Source of the DNA: Linyphia triangularis
Lineage: Eukaryota > Arthropoda > Arachnida > Araneae > Linyphiidae
Assembly (NCBI GenBank): GCA_963978545.1
Contig: OZ021723.1
Span: 4,154,001-4,218,000, forward strand
Direction of reading: 5' to 3'
Length of the DNA stretch: 64,000 nt
Numbering within the stretch: the stretch's first letter is position 1; every line of letters begins with the position of its first letter. The position numbers and the translations under genes are program-made. Below, piece after piece: positions 20,496 through 32,849 of this stretch. The notes below the pieces were generated by a model. It was not told where the DNA came from. It worked only from the letters and a program-made list of their open reading frames with translations, and did not search any database.

Positions 20496-22850
20496 AAAAA
20501 TTAGTGCGTCAATATTTACCGAGATATACAAAGAAATGCGTGGGCGGGGCCAACGAAACGCTGGCCCCGCCCACAAACGCACTAATTTTTTAATATATAA
20601 TGAATTTTAGTGCTCAATTAGTGCTTTCAGAATCCACCAACCAAAAAATTAGTGCTTCATTACTTTTCATAAAATTCAAGGTTAATTGAGGGTAGGCTAG
20701 CAAAATGCTGGCCCAGCCCACAAAAGCAATCATCATTCATTATATGTTAAAATGTCGGGCATAATTAGTGCTTTCAGAATACCCAACTGCCAGAATTAAT
20801 GCGTCAATATTTTGGCCAAAATTGACCATTTTGTAATAATTATTCACTTCCCACTTCCGTTTCGTTGGCCCCGCCCACAAAAGCAATCATCAATCACTAT
20901 ATGTTAAAATGTTTGGCATAATTAGTGCTTTCAGAATACCCAACTGCAAAAATTAGTGCGTCAATATTTTGGCCAAAATTGACCATTTTGTAATAATTAT
21001 TCACTTCCCACTTCCGTTCCGTTGGCCCCGCCCACAAAAGCAATCTTCAATCACTATATGTTAAAATGTTTGGCATAATTAGTGCTTTCAGAATACCCAA
21101 CTGCAAAAATTAGTGCGTCAATATTTTGACCAAAATTGCCAATTTTAGCTTATTGCCGAATGTACGCGAGCCTTTAACCGATGTAAATCATCACGCACTA
21201 ATTGTATGACTGGTGTCAAATTTTAGTGCTCAATGAGTGCTTTCAGAATCTCCAACCGCCAGAATTGGTGCGTCAATATTTTGGCCGATATTGACCATTT
21301 TGTAATAATAATTCACTAATCACTTGCGTTTCGTTGGCCCCGCCCACAAAAGCAATCATCAATCACTATATGTTAAAATGTTGGGCATAATTAGTGCTTT
21401 CAGAATACCCAACTGCAAAAATTAGTGCGTCAATATTTTGGCCAAAATTGCCAATTTTAGCTTATTGCCGAATGTACGCGAGCCTTAAACCGATGTAAAT
21501 TATCACGCACTAATTGTATGACCGGTGCCAAATTTTAGTGCTCAATGAGTGCTTTCAGAATCCCCAACCGCCAGAATTAGTGCGTCAATATTTTGGCCGA
21601 TATTGACCATTTTGTTATAATAATTCACTAATCACTTGCGTTTCGTTGGCCCCGCCCACAAAAGCAATCATCAATCACTATATGTTAAAATGTTGGGCAT
21701 AATTAGTGCTCTCAGAGTACCCAACTGCAAAAATTAGTGCGTCAATATTTTGGCCAAAATTGCCAATTTTAGCTTATTGCCGAATGTACGCGAGCCTTTA
21801 ACAGATGTAAATTATCACGCACTAATTGTATGATAGGTGCCAAATTTTAGTGCTCAATGAGTGCTTTCAGAATCCGCAATCGCCAGAATTAGTGCGTCAA
21901 TATTTTGGCCAAAATTGACCATTTCGAAATAATTATTCACTTGTCACTTCCGTTTTGTTGGCATAACCCACAAAAGCAATCATCATTCATTATATGTTAA
22001 AATGTTGGGTATAATTAGTGCTTTCAGAATGCCCAACTGCAAAAATTAGTGCGTCAATATTTTGACCAAAATTGCCAATTTTAGCTTATTGTCGAATGTA
22101 CGTGAGCCTTAAACCGATGTAAATTATCACGCACTAATTGTATGACCGGTGCCAAATTTTAGTGCTCAATGAGTGCTTTCCTAATTCCCAACTGCCAGAA
22201 TTAGTGCGTCAATATTTTGGCCAAAATTGCCAATTTTAGCTTATTGCCGAATGTACGCGAGCCTTTAACCGATGTAAATTATCACGCACTAATTGTATGA
22301 CCGGTGCCAAATTTTAGTGCTCAATGAGTGCTTTCAGAATCCCCAACCGCCAGAATTAGTGCGTCAATATTTTGGCCGATATTGACCATTTTGTAATAAT
22401 AATTCACTAATCTCTTGCGTTTCGTTGGCCTCGCCCACAAAAGCAATCATCATTCATTATATGTTAAAATGTTGGGCATAATTAGTGCTTTCAGAATACC
22501 CAACTGCAAAAATTATTGCGTCAATATTTTGGCCAAAATTGCCAATTTTAGCTTATTGCCGAATGTACGCGAGCCTTAAACCGATGTAAATTATCACGCA
22601 CTAATTGTATGACCGGTGCCAAATTTTAGTGCTCAATGAGTGCTTTCAGAATCCCCAACCGCCAGAATTAGTGCGTCAATATTTTGGCCGATATTGACCA
22701 TTTTGTAATAATAATTCACTAATCACTTCCGTTTCGTTGGCCCCGCCCACAGACGCACTAATTGTCTCGCATATGCAACATTTAGTGCTCAATTAGTGAT
22801 TTCAGAATACCCAACTGCCTTAATACCAACAAAATTACCAACTATCGTGA
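20496..22850. repeat. Tandem composite repeats of the left arm
   Basis: Units of ~313-316 bp, each opening with a GTTTCGTTGGCCCCGCCCAC-type word, recur from about 20860 to 22740 with truncated variants between. Each unit contains several copies of TTAGTGC/GCACTAA in alternating contexts. Confidence 0.8.
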
Positions 22851-23511
22851 CTTATATTTATTTCGCGAAATGAAAACTGAAAAGTCAGGTATTGAAAAAA
22901 GTATTGAAGAGGCAGTTCCGTCTTTACCTCATTGCTTTATCCATCCAGAGCCACCTTGAAATATTATTTAAAATAGAAGAAGTCCCCAGTTTTCAATTAC
23001 TTTGATAAAATATATGAAATTTTTTAGAAATAAAATAGTATAATTTTAAATATTTTGGTCAAGATACTGACTGACTACCAATGTAATGGTATGTAAATCT
23101 AATACTCTTTTGCTATTGAGTTTCTTCTGAACTCAATAAATGAACTACGGAACCCAGGAACTACGTCTTGGTAAATGTATTCGCGGCTGCCTAGTCTTGA
23201 CTGATAAGGTAAACACTTTTATTGGTTTAGTCCTCTCCTTCCTTGAACTCTGACCTCACTCCCTCTTCACATTCCCCAATTCACTTTTTCCACACGTTCT
23301 TTGAGAGTTGAAAGAACAGTGGGATGATGGTTCATAGGGGAAGCAAAATCGAAGGAATTAGGGCAAATTTTAAGGATTAAGGGTGGCTTCATATGTGTTG
23401 AGAATTACGCTTGTGATGGAATTCTTTTAGCTTCTTTTTCTTCAATCTATTCCTATAGAAATAAGAGCATTGAATCGAACTGTAGTGTTTACAAAGCAGT
23501 TGAAAGTATAC

Positions 23512-23593
<82 letters not shown>

Positions 23594-24132
23594 ACAGAGG
23601 TGTTATGACGCATATTTTAGGCTATACTGGAACATCTTTTTGGGGTTCCATTCAACCAGTATTATTTGTAGGCTCCTACGTTTTGGTTAAAATTGTGGTA
23701 TTTGCATCAAGAGAATACACAAAGTATTTCTTACTTCTGAAATTGCCCTTTAATTTAGGAATAAAATGTTTTTTAAAGGTTTAAGTTACGTTTTTTAAAC
23801 ATATTGGTCATACATAATTGAATCATCTTTATTCTCTTTTGTCTACTTCATAATTCGTATTTTTTCTCCCTTTCTTTTCTGCCCTTCTTTTTTCAAACTG
23901 AGAAGTTATTGTGAAGATGCTGGTGTTCTCTATCCCCCTCCTCTGGAAGCGCACTGGTGTTCCGAGTGATTACTCTATTTGCTTATTTTTTTAAGAACAC
24001 CAAATTTATTTTAAGAAATTTTATTAAATATATATTTAGCTAAGTGCATGTTTTCCTTCAACATACTATAAATCTTTCATCAAAAATGTATGAAAAATTG
24101 AGATCAAAATTAATAATAATTGGACATCCATG

Positions 24133-24167
<35 letters not shown>

Positions 24168-24318
24168 TGAGAGCAAGGTGTTTCCTTCTTCTCACAAAGA
24201 AAATTTCATGGTGAAAGAAAATTCAAATGTATCTGAATCCTCATGGTTTATTTCAGAATGTGGTAATTTATAAAGCAAATTTGTGAAGGTCAATAATTTT
24301 GCTTTGGGCTCAGTATAT
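22851..24318. other. Centre of the 8.2-kb element, left part, no gene
   Basis: Contains a (TA)n microsatellite of ~74 bp (23515-23588) and a T tract at about 24135-24166. The ORFs overlapping the microsatellite are artefacts of the repeat. Confidence 0.6.
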
Positions 24319-25053
24319 TGTTGCGTGGAAGGGTTCGAAAGATTTGAAGCCAAAGCAGATCAAAACTTGCAGAAATTTATTCCAATGTAATTCTTCACAG
24401 ATTCTCTTACAGCTCCAGAACTTCTCGTTCTAGTAGACACAATACAGCTCTTTTTACAACGATAGAGCATAAAACAGCAGTTAAAAACTCGACAACACAA
24501 CTGCTAAATCGCCGCAAAAGACAATGCAATGCAGTTCGCTTTCGGAACTCAGTATCAGTAATTCCAGTCAATTAATGGACTCAGCTAACAACTTACGGAC
24601 TCGAAATCAACTACTCCCTCCATCACCCGCTCTCTTGAGCTTTTATAGGGGAGAAGAACATACGTGAACCATCTTGAAACTCCTAGAGATAGTTTTTTTG
24701 GAGAACTTTCCAGATCGTAGTCGAAATATCCTATACATGTACATGGGGACCGAAAATGTCGCCAAATGGTCGTCAAGTTTGGTGACAAAAATTAGTCGCC
24801 AAAATTGTTGCCAACTTGGCTCTATATCGCCAATTTGGCAAGATTTCCATTACCATAATGTTAAATGCCTTGCTCCTTGTAAAACTCGCTTCCCAGCGTT
24901 ATCTCTGTAAAACTCGTTATTAGGCATTAATAGACACATTGCAAGAAAGCGAAGTTAAGACGAACTATTGCACTGCCTTATGCGAAATGTACATAAATGT
25001 TCCTATTTACAAAATTAACGAATATATTTACAAATATGCAAAAATTCGTAACA
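24319..25053 (-). mobile_element. Solo-type LTR, copy 1 (minus strand)
   Basis: Begins TGTTGCG and ends GTAACA on the plus strand, 735 bp. It is the inverse of the LTR at 25240-25988 and closely related to the one at 31676-32416. No adjoining gag/pol or primer-binding site is seen. Flanking ATAT/CTAT only partly match. Confidence 0.72.
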
Positions 25054-25147
25054 CTATTATAAAAGTCGCAGTGCTTCGCGTAGGTAATTTTGTGTGATAG
25101 CAATAATCTGCCGGAATTTTACGAAGAATTTTCCCAGAATTTGTTTC

Positions 25148-25239
25148 CGACCAAACTGTATAGTGGTAGCGTGCTAAATTCTAGATCACGAGGTTGCGGG
25201 TTCGAGTCCCGTGTTAGGCATGGGTGTTTATAAATGTAT
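25148..25239 (+). mobile_element. SINE family A, 3'-truncated copy
   Basis: It has the tRNA-like head with box B GGTTCGAGTCC and continues to TTTATAAATGTAT, where the following LTR begins. Compared with the copy at 19128 it lacks the last ~85 bp and has a one-base loss in box A. Confidence 0.85.
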
Positions 25240-25988
25240 TGTTATTACCAATTTCTGTATATTTGTAAATATTTCGTAGTATTAATTATGTAAAAAAGGA
25301 AAATGTATGTACATTTCGCATAAGGCAGTGAAAGAGTTGACTTCACTTCGCTTTCCTGCAATGCGTCTCTTAATTCTTGAAAACGAGTTCTACAGGGATC
25401 ATGCATGAAAACAAGTTTTACAAGGGGTAGGCTATTTAACATTATGGTTAATGGCAATCTCATAAGTTGGCGACGGTTTTGGCCTACTTTTGGTTGCTAA
25501 ATTTGGTGAGAATTCGCAAAATGTCGCCAAACTTGGCGATCATTTGGCGACATTTTCGGTACATGTATAGGTACATGTATCCCATGTACATGTATAGGAC
25601 TTTTCGATTACGATCTAGAAAGTTCTCCAAATTTCTCTCTCTGGAAGGTTCGTGAAGATTCACCACTCCTATATAAGGACGGCCGTGAGTAGAGTTAGTC
25701 AGTTCTTCGATTTTGAGTCACTGAATTAGTTGACTGGAGATACTGAGTCTCAGTGAGCATTCTAAAGCGAACTGTATTGCATTGTCTTTTGCGGGGATAT
25801 AGCAGTGGTGTTGTCAAGTTTTTAGCTGCTGTTTTGTGCTCTATTGTTGTGAAAAGAGCTGTATTGTGTCTACTAGAACGAGAAGTTCTGGAGTTGTAAA
25901 GGAATCTGTGAAGAGTTATAGTGGAATAAACTTCTGCAAGTTTTGATCTGCTTTGGCTTCAAATCTTTCGAACCCATCCAACGCAACA
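25240..25988 (+). mobile_element. Solo-type LTR, copy 2 (plus strand)
   Basis: 749 bp from TGTTATTACC to CGCAACA. It carries a plausible promoter (TATATAAG at 25670-25677) and poly(A) signal (AATAAA at 25925-25930) in U3-R-U5 order, which sets its orientation. An inverted, related LTR is at 24319-25053. Repeated TACATGTA words form hairpins near 25560-25600. Confidence 0.75.
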
Positions 25989-26149
25989 ATAGTATATATT
26001 TCATGTAATGTGAATTTTGATGTCCTAAGTTTATTTTTAACTATTTAAACTTTCTGGTGATATTTGAATGGCATTCGAAAATGTCTGCCGAACAAATAAA
26101 ATTGTATTCTATTGAATCCGTATCTATGATGAACTGTGATATGCGCGTA

Positions 26150-27999
26150 CATTCCGCAATAAGCTAAATTTGGCAATTTTGGCCAAAATATTGACGCACT
26201 AATTCTGGCAGTTGGGGATTCGGAAAGCACTCATTGAGCACTAAAATTTGGCACCGGTCATACAATTAGTTCGTGATAATTTACTTCGGTTTAAGGCTCA
26301 CGTACATTCGACAATAAGCTAAAAGTGGCAATTTTGGTCAAAATATTGACGCACTAATTTTTGCAGTTGGGTATTCTGAAAGCACTAATTATGCCCAACA
26401 TTTTAACATATAATGAATGATGATTGCTTTTGTGGGCGGGGCCAACAAAACGGAAGTGTTAAGTGAATAATTATTTCGAAATGGTCAATTTTGGCCAAAA
26501 TATTGACGCACTAATTCTGGCGATTGCGGATTCTGAAAGCACTCATTGAACACTAAAATTTGGCACCTGTCATACAATTAGTGCGTGATAATTTACGCCG
26601 GTTAAAGGCTCGCGTACATTCGGCAATAAGCTAAAATTGGCAATTTTGGCCAAAATATTGACGCACTAATTTTTGCAGTTGGGTATTCTGAGAGCACTAA
26701 TTATGCCTAACATTTTAACATATAGTGATTGATGATTGCTTTTGTGGGCGGGGCCAACGAAACGCAAGTGATTAGTGAATTATTATTACAAAATGGTCAA
26801 TATCGGCCAAAATATTGACTCACTAATTCTGGCGGTTGGGGATTCTGAAAGCACTCATTGAGCACTAAAATTTGACATCGGTCATACATTTAGTCCGTGA
26901 TAATTTACATCGGTTTAAGGCTCGCGTACATTCGGCAATAAGCTAAAATTGGCAATTCTGGCCAAAATATTGACGCACTAATTCTGGCAGTTGGGGATTC
27001 TGAAAGCACTCATTGGGCATTAAAATTTGGCACCATTCATACAATTAGTGCGTGATAATTTACATCGGTTTAAGGCTCACGTACATTCGACAATAAGCTA
27101 AAATTGGCAATTTTGGCAAAAATATTGACGCACTAACTTTTGAAGTTGGGTATTCTGAAAGCACTAATTATGCCCAACATTTTAACATATAGTGATTGAT
27201 GATTGCTTTTGTGGGCGTGGCCAACGAAACGGAAGTGATAAGTGAAAAATTATTACAAAATGGTCAATTTTGGCCAACATATTGACGCACTAATTCTGGC
27301 GGTTGGGGATTCTGAAAGCACTCATTGAGCACTAAAATTTGGCACCGGTCATACACTTATTGCGTGATAATTTACATCGGTTTAAGGCTCGCGTACATTA
27401 GGCAATAAGTTAAAATTCGCAATTTTGGCCAAAATATTGACGCACTAATTTTTGCAGTTGTGTTTTCTGAAAGCTCTAATTATGCCCAACATTTTAACAT
27501 ATAATGATTGATGATTGCTTTTGTGGGCGGGGCCAACGAAACGGAAGTGATTAGTGAATTATTATTACAAAATGGTCAATTTTGGCCAAAATATTGACGC
27601 ACTAATTCTGCCATTTGGGTATTCTGAAAGCACTAATTTTGCCCGACATTTTAACATATAATGAATGATGATTGCTTTTGTGGGCGGGGCCAGCATTTTG
27701 CCAGCCTACCTCAATTAACCTTGAATTTTATTAAAAGTAATGACGCACTAATTTTTTGGTTGGTGGATTCTGAAAGCACTAATTGAGCACTAAAATTTGG
27801 TATATATTAAAAAATTAGTGCGTTTGTGGGCGGGGCGAGCGTTTTGTTGGCCCCGCCCACGCATTTCTTTGTATATCTTGGTAAATATTGACGCACACAT
27901 TTTTTTAATGGTGGATTCTGAAAGCTCTAATTTAGCACTAAATTTTGGTGTATATTAAAATATTAGTGCGTTTGTGGGCGGGGCCAACGAAACGCACCT
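26150..27999. repeat. Tandem composite repeats of the right arm
   Basis: Inverted relative to 19783-22850 and about 1.85 kb long, so shorter than the left arm. GTGGGCGGGGCCAACGAAAC-type words recur from about 26430 to the end at 27997. Confidence 0.8.
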
Positions 28000-28094
28000 G
28001 CGCAAACCTATTGGTTAACAGGTATGCTCCTATTTTGTGTGCTTTTCAAATTAATATTGAATGAATTGATTATTCTAATTTTTTGGCCCACATA

Positions 28095-28638
28095 AATAAA
28101 TAAACATAATTTTTAAATGTGATAATGAACCTTAAATTGTTAAAATAATATCAGTATATTTGTTGAAAATTATTTTGCTAATACCGGAATAACATTTTAT
28201 GCGATGCATTTCCAACTTTTGCTTAGATAGTTCTGTAATTCTATTATTTTGAATTTAGGTTGTAGTATCTGAACATATCATAACAATATTTTTTTTTTAT
28301 CATGCCGAGTATACTTAGTTGCAGGTACTTTTTTCTTCGTATGTTTAGAAATTTAAAAACGTTATTAACAGATTAACCATTTAAAAAAAAAAAAAAAAAA
28401 AATTATTTCGGTTTTCAGTTGTAATTCCAAACTGAACAATTTCGGGAGAAGATATATCCCTACATTCTCCCCTTCCCGACTACACTTTTGCCATAGCGTC
28501 CCAATGATTATTTACTTTTACTGTAGTTTTCATTTATTTTCTTTAAAATCTTCCGATAGTGATTGCCGATTTACATCATCACCAGAATTATGATGGTTGC
28601 CAGTGGCAACCCTGCAGTTTCCCTCCATGTTTTACCAA
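28095..28638. other. Intergenic, no gene seen
   Basis: AT-rich with an A tract at about 28384-28401. Confidence 0.5.
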
Positions 28639-29301
28639 TAGACTGAGAGGCGACTGCAATTTTTGGACCCCATCGAATATCATTCCGATTTTTTTATAGA
28701 AATTTGAGAAAAGTGAGTAGATTACGAATCCACTGGTCTGCCGTGGCAAAAATGGCCGAAACTGGTCAAAAATAGACTTTTAATAAGTTGAACTAAATCC
28801 AATTGTCAAATGAGCCATAACTTGCCAAATAATGAGCATTTTTTTATTATTTAGTAACCCTCACTCTTTAATTTTCAATTAAGAAGGTTGCAGACGATTC
28901 AGATATCTGGCGACGGTCTACTTGCATCTATTAAAAGGAAGCCAAGTTGGCAAACAATATTACGTCACTTATGACATAACTGATGTCGCCAATTTGGCTT
29001 ACTTTTAAAAGATATAAGTTTTCCGAGCCAAAGATCAGAAATCGTTTGCACTTTTTCTCAGTGAAAATCAAAATGAAGTGGGTCTCCAGATGAATAAGTT
29101 TGTTCTATTTTTGGCAAGTTATGACATATTTGGCAATAGGATTTTAGTTCAACTCATTCCAAGTCGATTTTTGATCAGTTTCGGCCATTTTTGCCACGGC
29201 AGACAAGTGGATTTCTAATCTACTCACTTTTCTCCAATTCGTATAAAAAATTCAGAATGATGTTCGATGGGGTCCAAAAATTGCAGTCGCCTCTCGGACT
29301 A
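28639..29301. mobile_element. Foldback MITE (family F1), copy 1, 663 bp
   Basis: The termini TAGACTGAGAGGCGACTGCA and the inverted TGCAGTCGCCTCTCGGACTA begin arms of ~300 bp that are largely complementary, with TA at both ends. A second copy lies at 49396-50055. Confidence 0.85.
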
Positions 29302-30895
29302 TAATAGAAATACGCTGCTCGATAATTCTTCCACGCTCACATTTTCGAATTTGAAAAAATACCTTTGTGAAAGAATTTTCGAATCAATATGATTTGAAGG
29401 AAGTCATACTCCACTTTCCAGCCGGCAAGTCATCCACTTACCCCTTACCAGCAGGTTTCCAAGTTTGATTCAGTTCATAGAGCTATAAGCACAAGTAAAC
29501 AACTCAATGAACCCTTACATAATACATATTATCACATATAACAACGGTAAAAAAAGCATTCAATTAAATTTTGAATGACGTTTGTAAGACTCTAGGCATG
29601 TCTAAACTTGGCGACCGCCAAGGAGATAACTATCGCCAAGTGGTCCAAAACGAACAGTGAATGGAAAATCCCCATTCAGAGAGAGAAGGAGAGGACAAAC
29701 GAGACGGAAGGTGAAAGAGTGAAGCTTGGTGTGTCGCCGGCTTTCAGAACTAAGCAGATAAATGGACATAGTGAAATATATAATTTTCTAATAATATAAC
29801 CTCTTATTTTCGTAGCTTGTCACGTGTTGACGTTGTGTGAGTGTGATTTTGAATTAAAAGTGTTCGTTAAGAAACGAGACTATTTCTTTGAGTGAACATT
29901 CCCTTACCTTTGGTGCACAGGTGTATTGGTATATGAGATAATATGGTAGTTCTAACATTGTGATTTTAAAAAGAATGCTCAGCTACGACCAACTACGGTC
30001 AACAAACCTCAATACGTTGTAATCTCGAAATAGCAAACAATATTTATTTTAAATATTTTTACACAGAATATCGAGAATTTTTGCGTTGTCGAGTAAGTTA
30101 CAAAAAGCTCTTTACTCCTCAACATTCGACATAAATGTTAAACCTTTTGACAAAAGAGAAACATTTTTTATTTCTATGATCATAGAATATAGTTTTCCTG
30201 TTGTGTTTTAGTGAATTCAAGTTGCTTTGCACGCAATTTCTAACGTAGATAAATGTTTTGGATTTTTGTATAAGCAAATTAATACCAATACTTGTTTTGA
30301 AAGCGACTTTTATTTAAATACGATTACTGTTGTTACGCTGCATAAAAGACTGATATTACTCTATTAAAAGTAATTTTCCTCAGACTTTGAAAAATATTTA
30401 TACAGTGTATTGAACACTAATATAAACAGCGACAATTCGTGAGGACAATATCATTTTATAGATATCTTTGATTTTGCTATTTATTTAAACAGGAAAAGCT
30501 AGTATTTAGTTACCACATGGTGCTTTCATTTTTATGTAGTTTCTATTGATAAAGTATTCAATACTAGAACAAAGGCATTACAAAGCAATTGTATTTCTAC
30601 GTCTTTTTCTGGAAATGTTTTAACTTGTTTACGAATGAGGAAGTATACAGGATGTTCTAAAAACGATTTTAAAGAATTTATTTCTTTTGTAATTCGATAG
30701 GATAAAATGCATAATGGTCGGATAAACTGCAAACATGTCTAAAACAAACAAAACAGCTTATAAAAAAAAGTTAGCTCATTTTAATTGTCACATTAGTAAC
30801 TTATTTTCATAGATAATATGTTTCAATATAGATCAAAAACAAAATAGGTAATGAGATCAAATTATATTAGTGAAAAAATGTAATACATTATTATA
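29302..30895. other. Intergenic, no confident feature
   Basis: A G/A-rich stretch at about 29595-29770 with a 63-codon frame may be a retroelement fragment, but no motif supports it. The rest is AT-rich. Confidence 0.35.
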
Positions 30896-31440
30896 TCTAT
30901 ATAATAATAAAACAAGCTGTGTGTCTGTCTGTGGATCTATAGAACGCTACTTAAAATTGGAATAGAGCATTGACATTTTCAACATAAGTAGTTTTTGCCT
31001 TCTTATTATACCTATGACAAACATAATGTTAAATTTTTAATTAGTTATTTTTTAATTAATTTTTTAATTACTTTTATTAATTAATTTTTTTTACAAAGTG
31101 ACTTCAAATAGAGATACAGCTCTGAAATTTTCAACGTAAGTATTGACATTTTCAACATAAGTAGTTTTGGCCTTCTCATTGTACCTATGACAAACTTAAT
31201 GTGAAATTTTTAATTAGTTATTTTTTAATTAGTTATTTTTTAATTAATTTTTTAATTAATGTTATTAATTAATTTAATTAATTAATTTTTTTACAAAGTG
31301 ACTTCAAATAGAGATACAGCTCTGAAAGTTTCAACGTAAGTAATTTTATCCTTCTAATAGTAGTTTTGAAAAACATAATTTTAAAATTTTGATTAGTTTT
31401 TTTTAAATTAATTCATAGCGAAGCACGGTTATTCAAATAG
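30896..31440 (+). mobile_element. Non-autonomous Helitron (second family)
   Basis: Begins TCTATATAATAATAAAAC and ends near GCGAAGCACGG-TTATTCAAATAG before a T. The GCGAAGC-type palindromic word close to the 3' end is characteristic of animal Helitrons, but the last four bases are ATAG rather than CTAG. It contains about three ~170-bp direct repeats (core ACTTCAAATAGAGATACAGC). No coding region. Confidence 0.65.
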
Positions 31441-31675
31441 TATATAATATATATCGAAATGGGAAAACATTAAAAAAGGTGACCAATGTATGAAAAGCCG
31501 GCATTCTCTAGTATATCTCGTCATGTTATACAATAACCGATGTTTTTAGGCAAAGTATGAAATGTAATACTGGGATACTTTATCAAGGCATTGTATAAAA
31601 TAACTATGCATTCTGTAAAATAACAAATGCTCTTTAGATTAACTATGAAAAAAAGATCGTGTTAAGGCATTATAT

Positions 31676-32416
31676 TGTTGCGTTGGACGGGTTCGAAAGA
31701 TTTGAAGCTAAAGCAGATCAAAAGTTGCAGAAATTTATTCCAATATAAATCTTCTCAGATTCTTTTACAACTCCAGAACTTCTCGTTCTAGTAGACAGGA
31801 TACAGCTCTTTTCACAACAATAGAGCACAAAACAGTAGTTAAAAACTTGACAACAACTGCTAAATCGCCGCAAAAGACAATGCAATACAGTTCACTCAGT
31901 ATCTCCAGTCAACTAATTCAGTGACTGAAAATCCAAGAACTGACTAACCCTACTCACGGCCGTCCTTATAGAGGAGTGGTGAATCTTCACGAAACTTCAA
32001 GAGAGAGAAATTTGAAGAACTTTCCAGATCGTAGTCGAAAAGTCCTATACATGTACATGGGATACATGTATCTATACATATACCGAAAATGTCACCAAAT
32101 GGTCGCCAAGTTTGGCGACATTTGGTAAATTCTCGCCAAATTTGGTGACAAAATTTAGCCGCCAAAACCATCTCCAGCTTGGCTATATCTCGCCAATTTG
32201 GCGAGATTTCCATTACCATAATGTTAATGCTCTGCCCCTTGAAACTCGCTTCCCAGAGTTATCTCTGTAAAACCCGTTATCAAGCATTGAGAGGCTCATT
32301 GCAGGGAAACAAATTAAGACGAACTATTGCACTGCCTTATGCAAAATGTACATACATTTTCCTATTTACAAAATTAACACTACGAAATATTTACAAATAT
32401 ACAAAAATTTGTAACG
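31676..32416 (-). mobile_element. Solo-type LTR, copy 3 (minus strand)
   Basis: 741 bp, same family as 24319-25053 and 25240-25988. A four-base ATAT lies on both sides (31672-31675, 32417-32420), a likely target duplication. The 158-codon plus-strand frame at 32179 is merely part of this LTR. Confidence 0.8.
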
Positions 32417-32420
32417 ATAT

Positions 32421-32849
32421 AAAATGCCTGAACACTTTAAAAGGACATTCTATAGAATTCCTAGGCATTGCATACAATGATTGGGTAAAATATATAATAA
32501 TTCTCATATTTCATACTTTACTTAAAAACGCCGGGTTGAAATCTGATGTATTTTATACTTTGCAGGTTTGTCATTTGGCATTCTATAGAATGCCAAGGCA
32601 ATATGTGAAATGTTTAACCTTATCATACTTTGTTGGCCTGTTTTCAGCATTATAAAAAAAGCCTACATTTTCTATATAATGTCAGTTTTAATACAATGCC
32701 GGTAACGTATGTCAATGAAAATTTCGTAAATTTAAAAAGCTTTAATGCGTAGCTCTCACAGATGTCACGCGACTAATAAATTGAAATTATGCAAGGGATC
32801 GCTGTTAATTTATGAAAGTTACTACTTTTTATGTTTTTTTAATCGTTAA
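32421..32849. other. Intergenic, nothing recognised
   Basis: AT-rich, with paired CATTCTATAGAAT-like palindromic words near 32447 and 32579. Confidence 0.4.

Larger units (their letters stand above)
19783..27999. mobile_element. 8.2-kb DNA transposon with long satellite-like inverted arms and 9-bp TSD
   Basis: The ends are ARGTGCGTTTCGTTGGCC in inverted orientation. The 9-bp target duplication GCGCAAACC is perfect (19774-19782 and 28000-28008). The left arm (to about 22850) and right arm (about 26150 on) are inverted and consist of tandem ~315-bp composite units. Recurrent words are TTAGTGC, GGCCCCGCCCACAAA, TGCTTTCAGAAT and GTGCGTCAATATTTTGG. Long TIRs with a 9-bp duplication point to a Mutator-like (MULE) or similar superfamily, an inference since no transposase is present. 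The centre holds only LTRs, a SINE fragment and simple repeats, so the element is non-autonomous. Confidence 0.8.
18429..28092. mobile_element. Inverted Tc1-like composite, host of nested insertions
   Basis: The left end (18429 on) and the reverse complement of the right end (28092 back) share TRYGGGYCAAAAAATTAGA, then ATTCAATATTAATTTGAAAA and GCATACCTGTTAACC. TA lies outside on both sides (18427-18428 and 28093-28094). Inside are two transposase fragments facing each other, so this is a head-to-head composite or foldback derivative. It is split by a SINE (19128-19307) and an 8.2-kb element (19783-27999). Without these insertions it would be roughly 1.25 kb. Confidence 0.75.

Noticed and set aside
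29608..29799. 63-codon ORF as a small gene or retroelement protein
   Set aside because: No recognisable motif, signal peptide or splice support.
32179..32655. 158-codon ORF on the plus strand
   Set aside because: More than half lies in LTR copy 3, antisense to it; no domain or start context.
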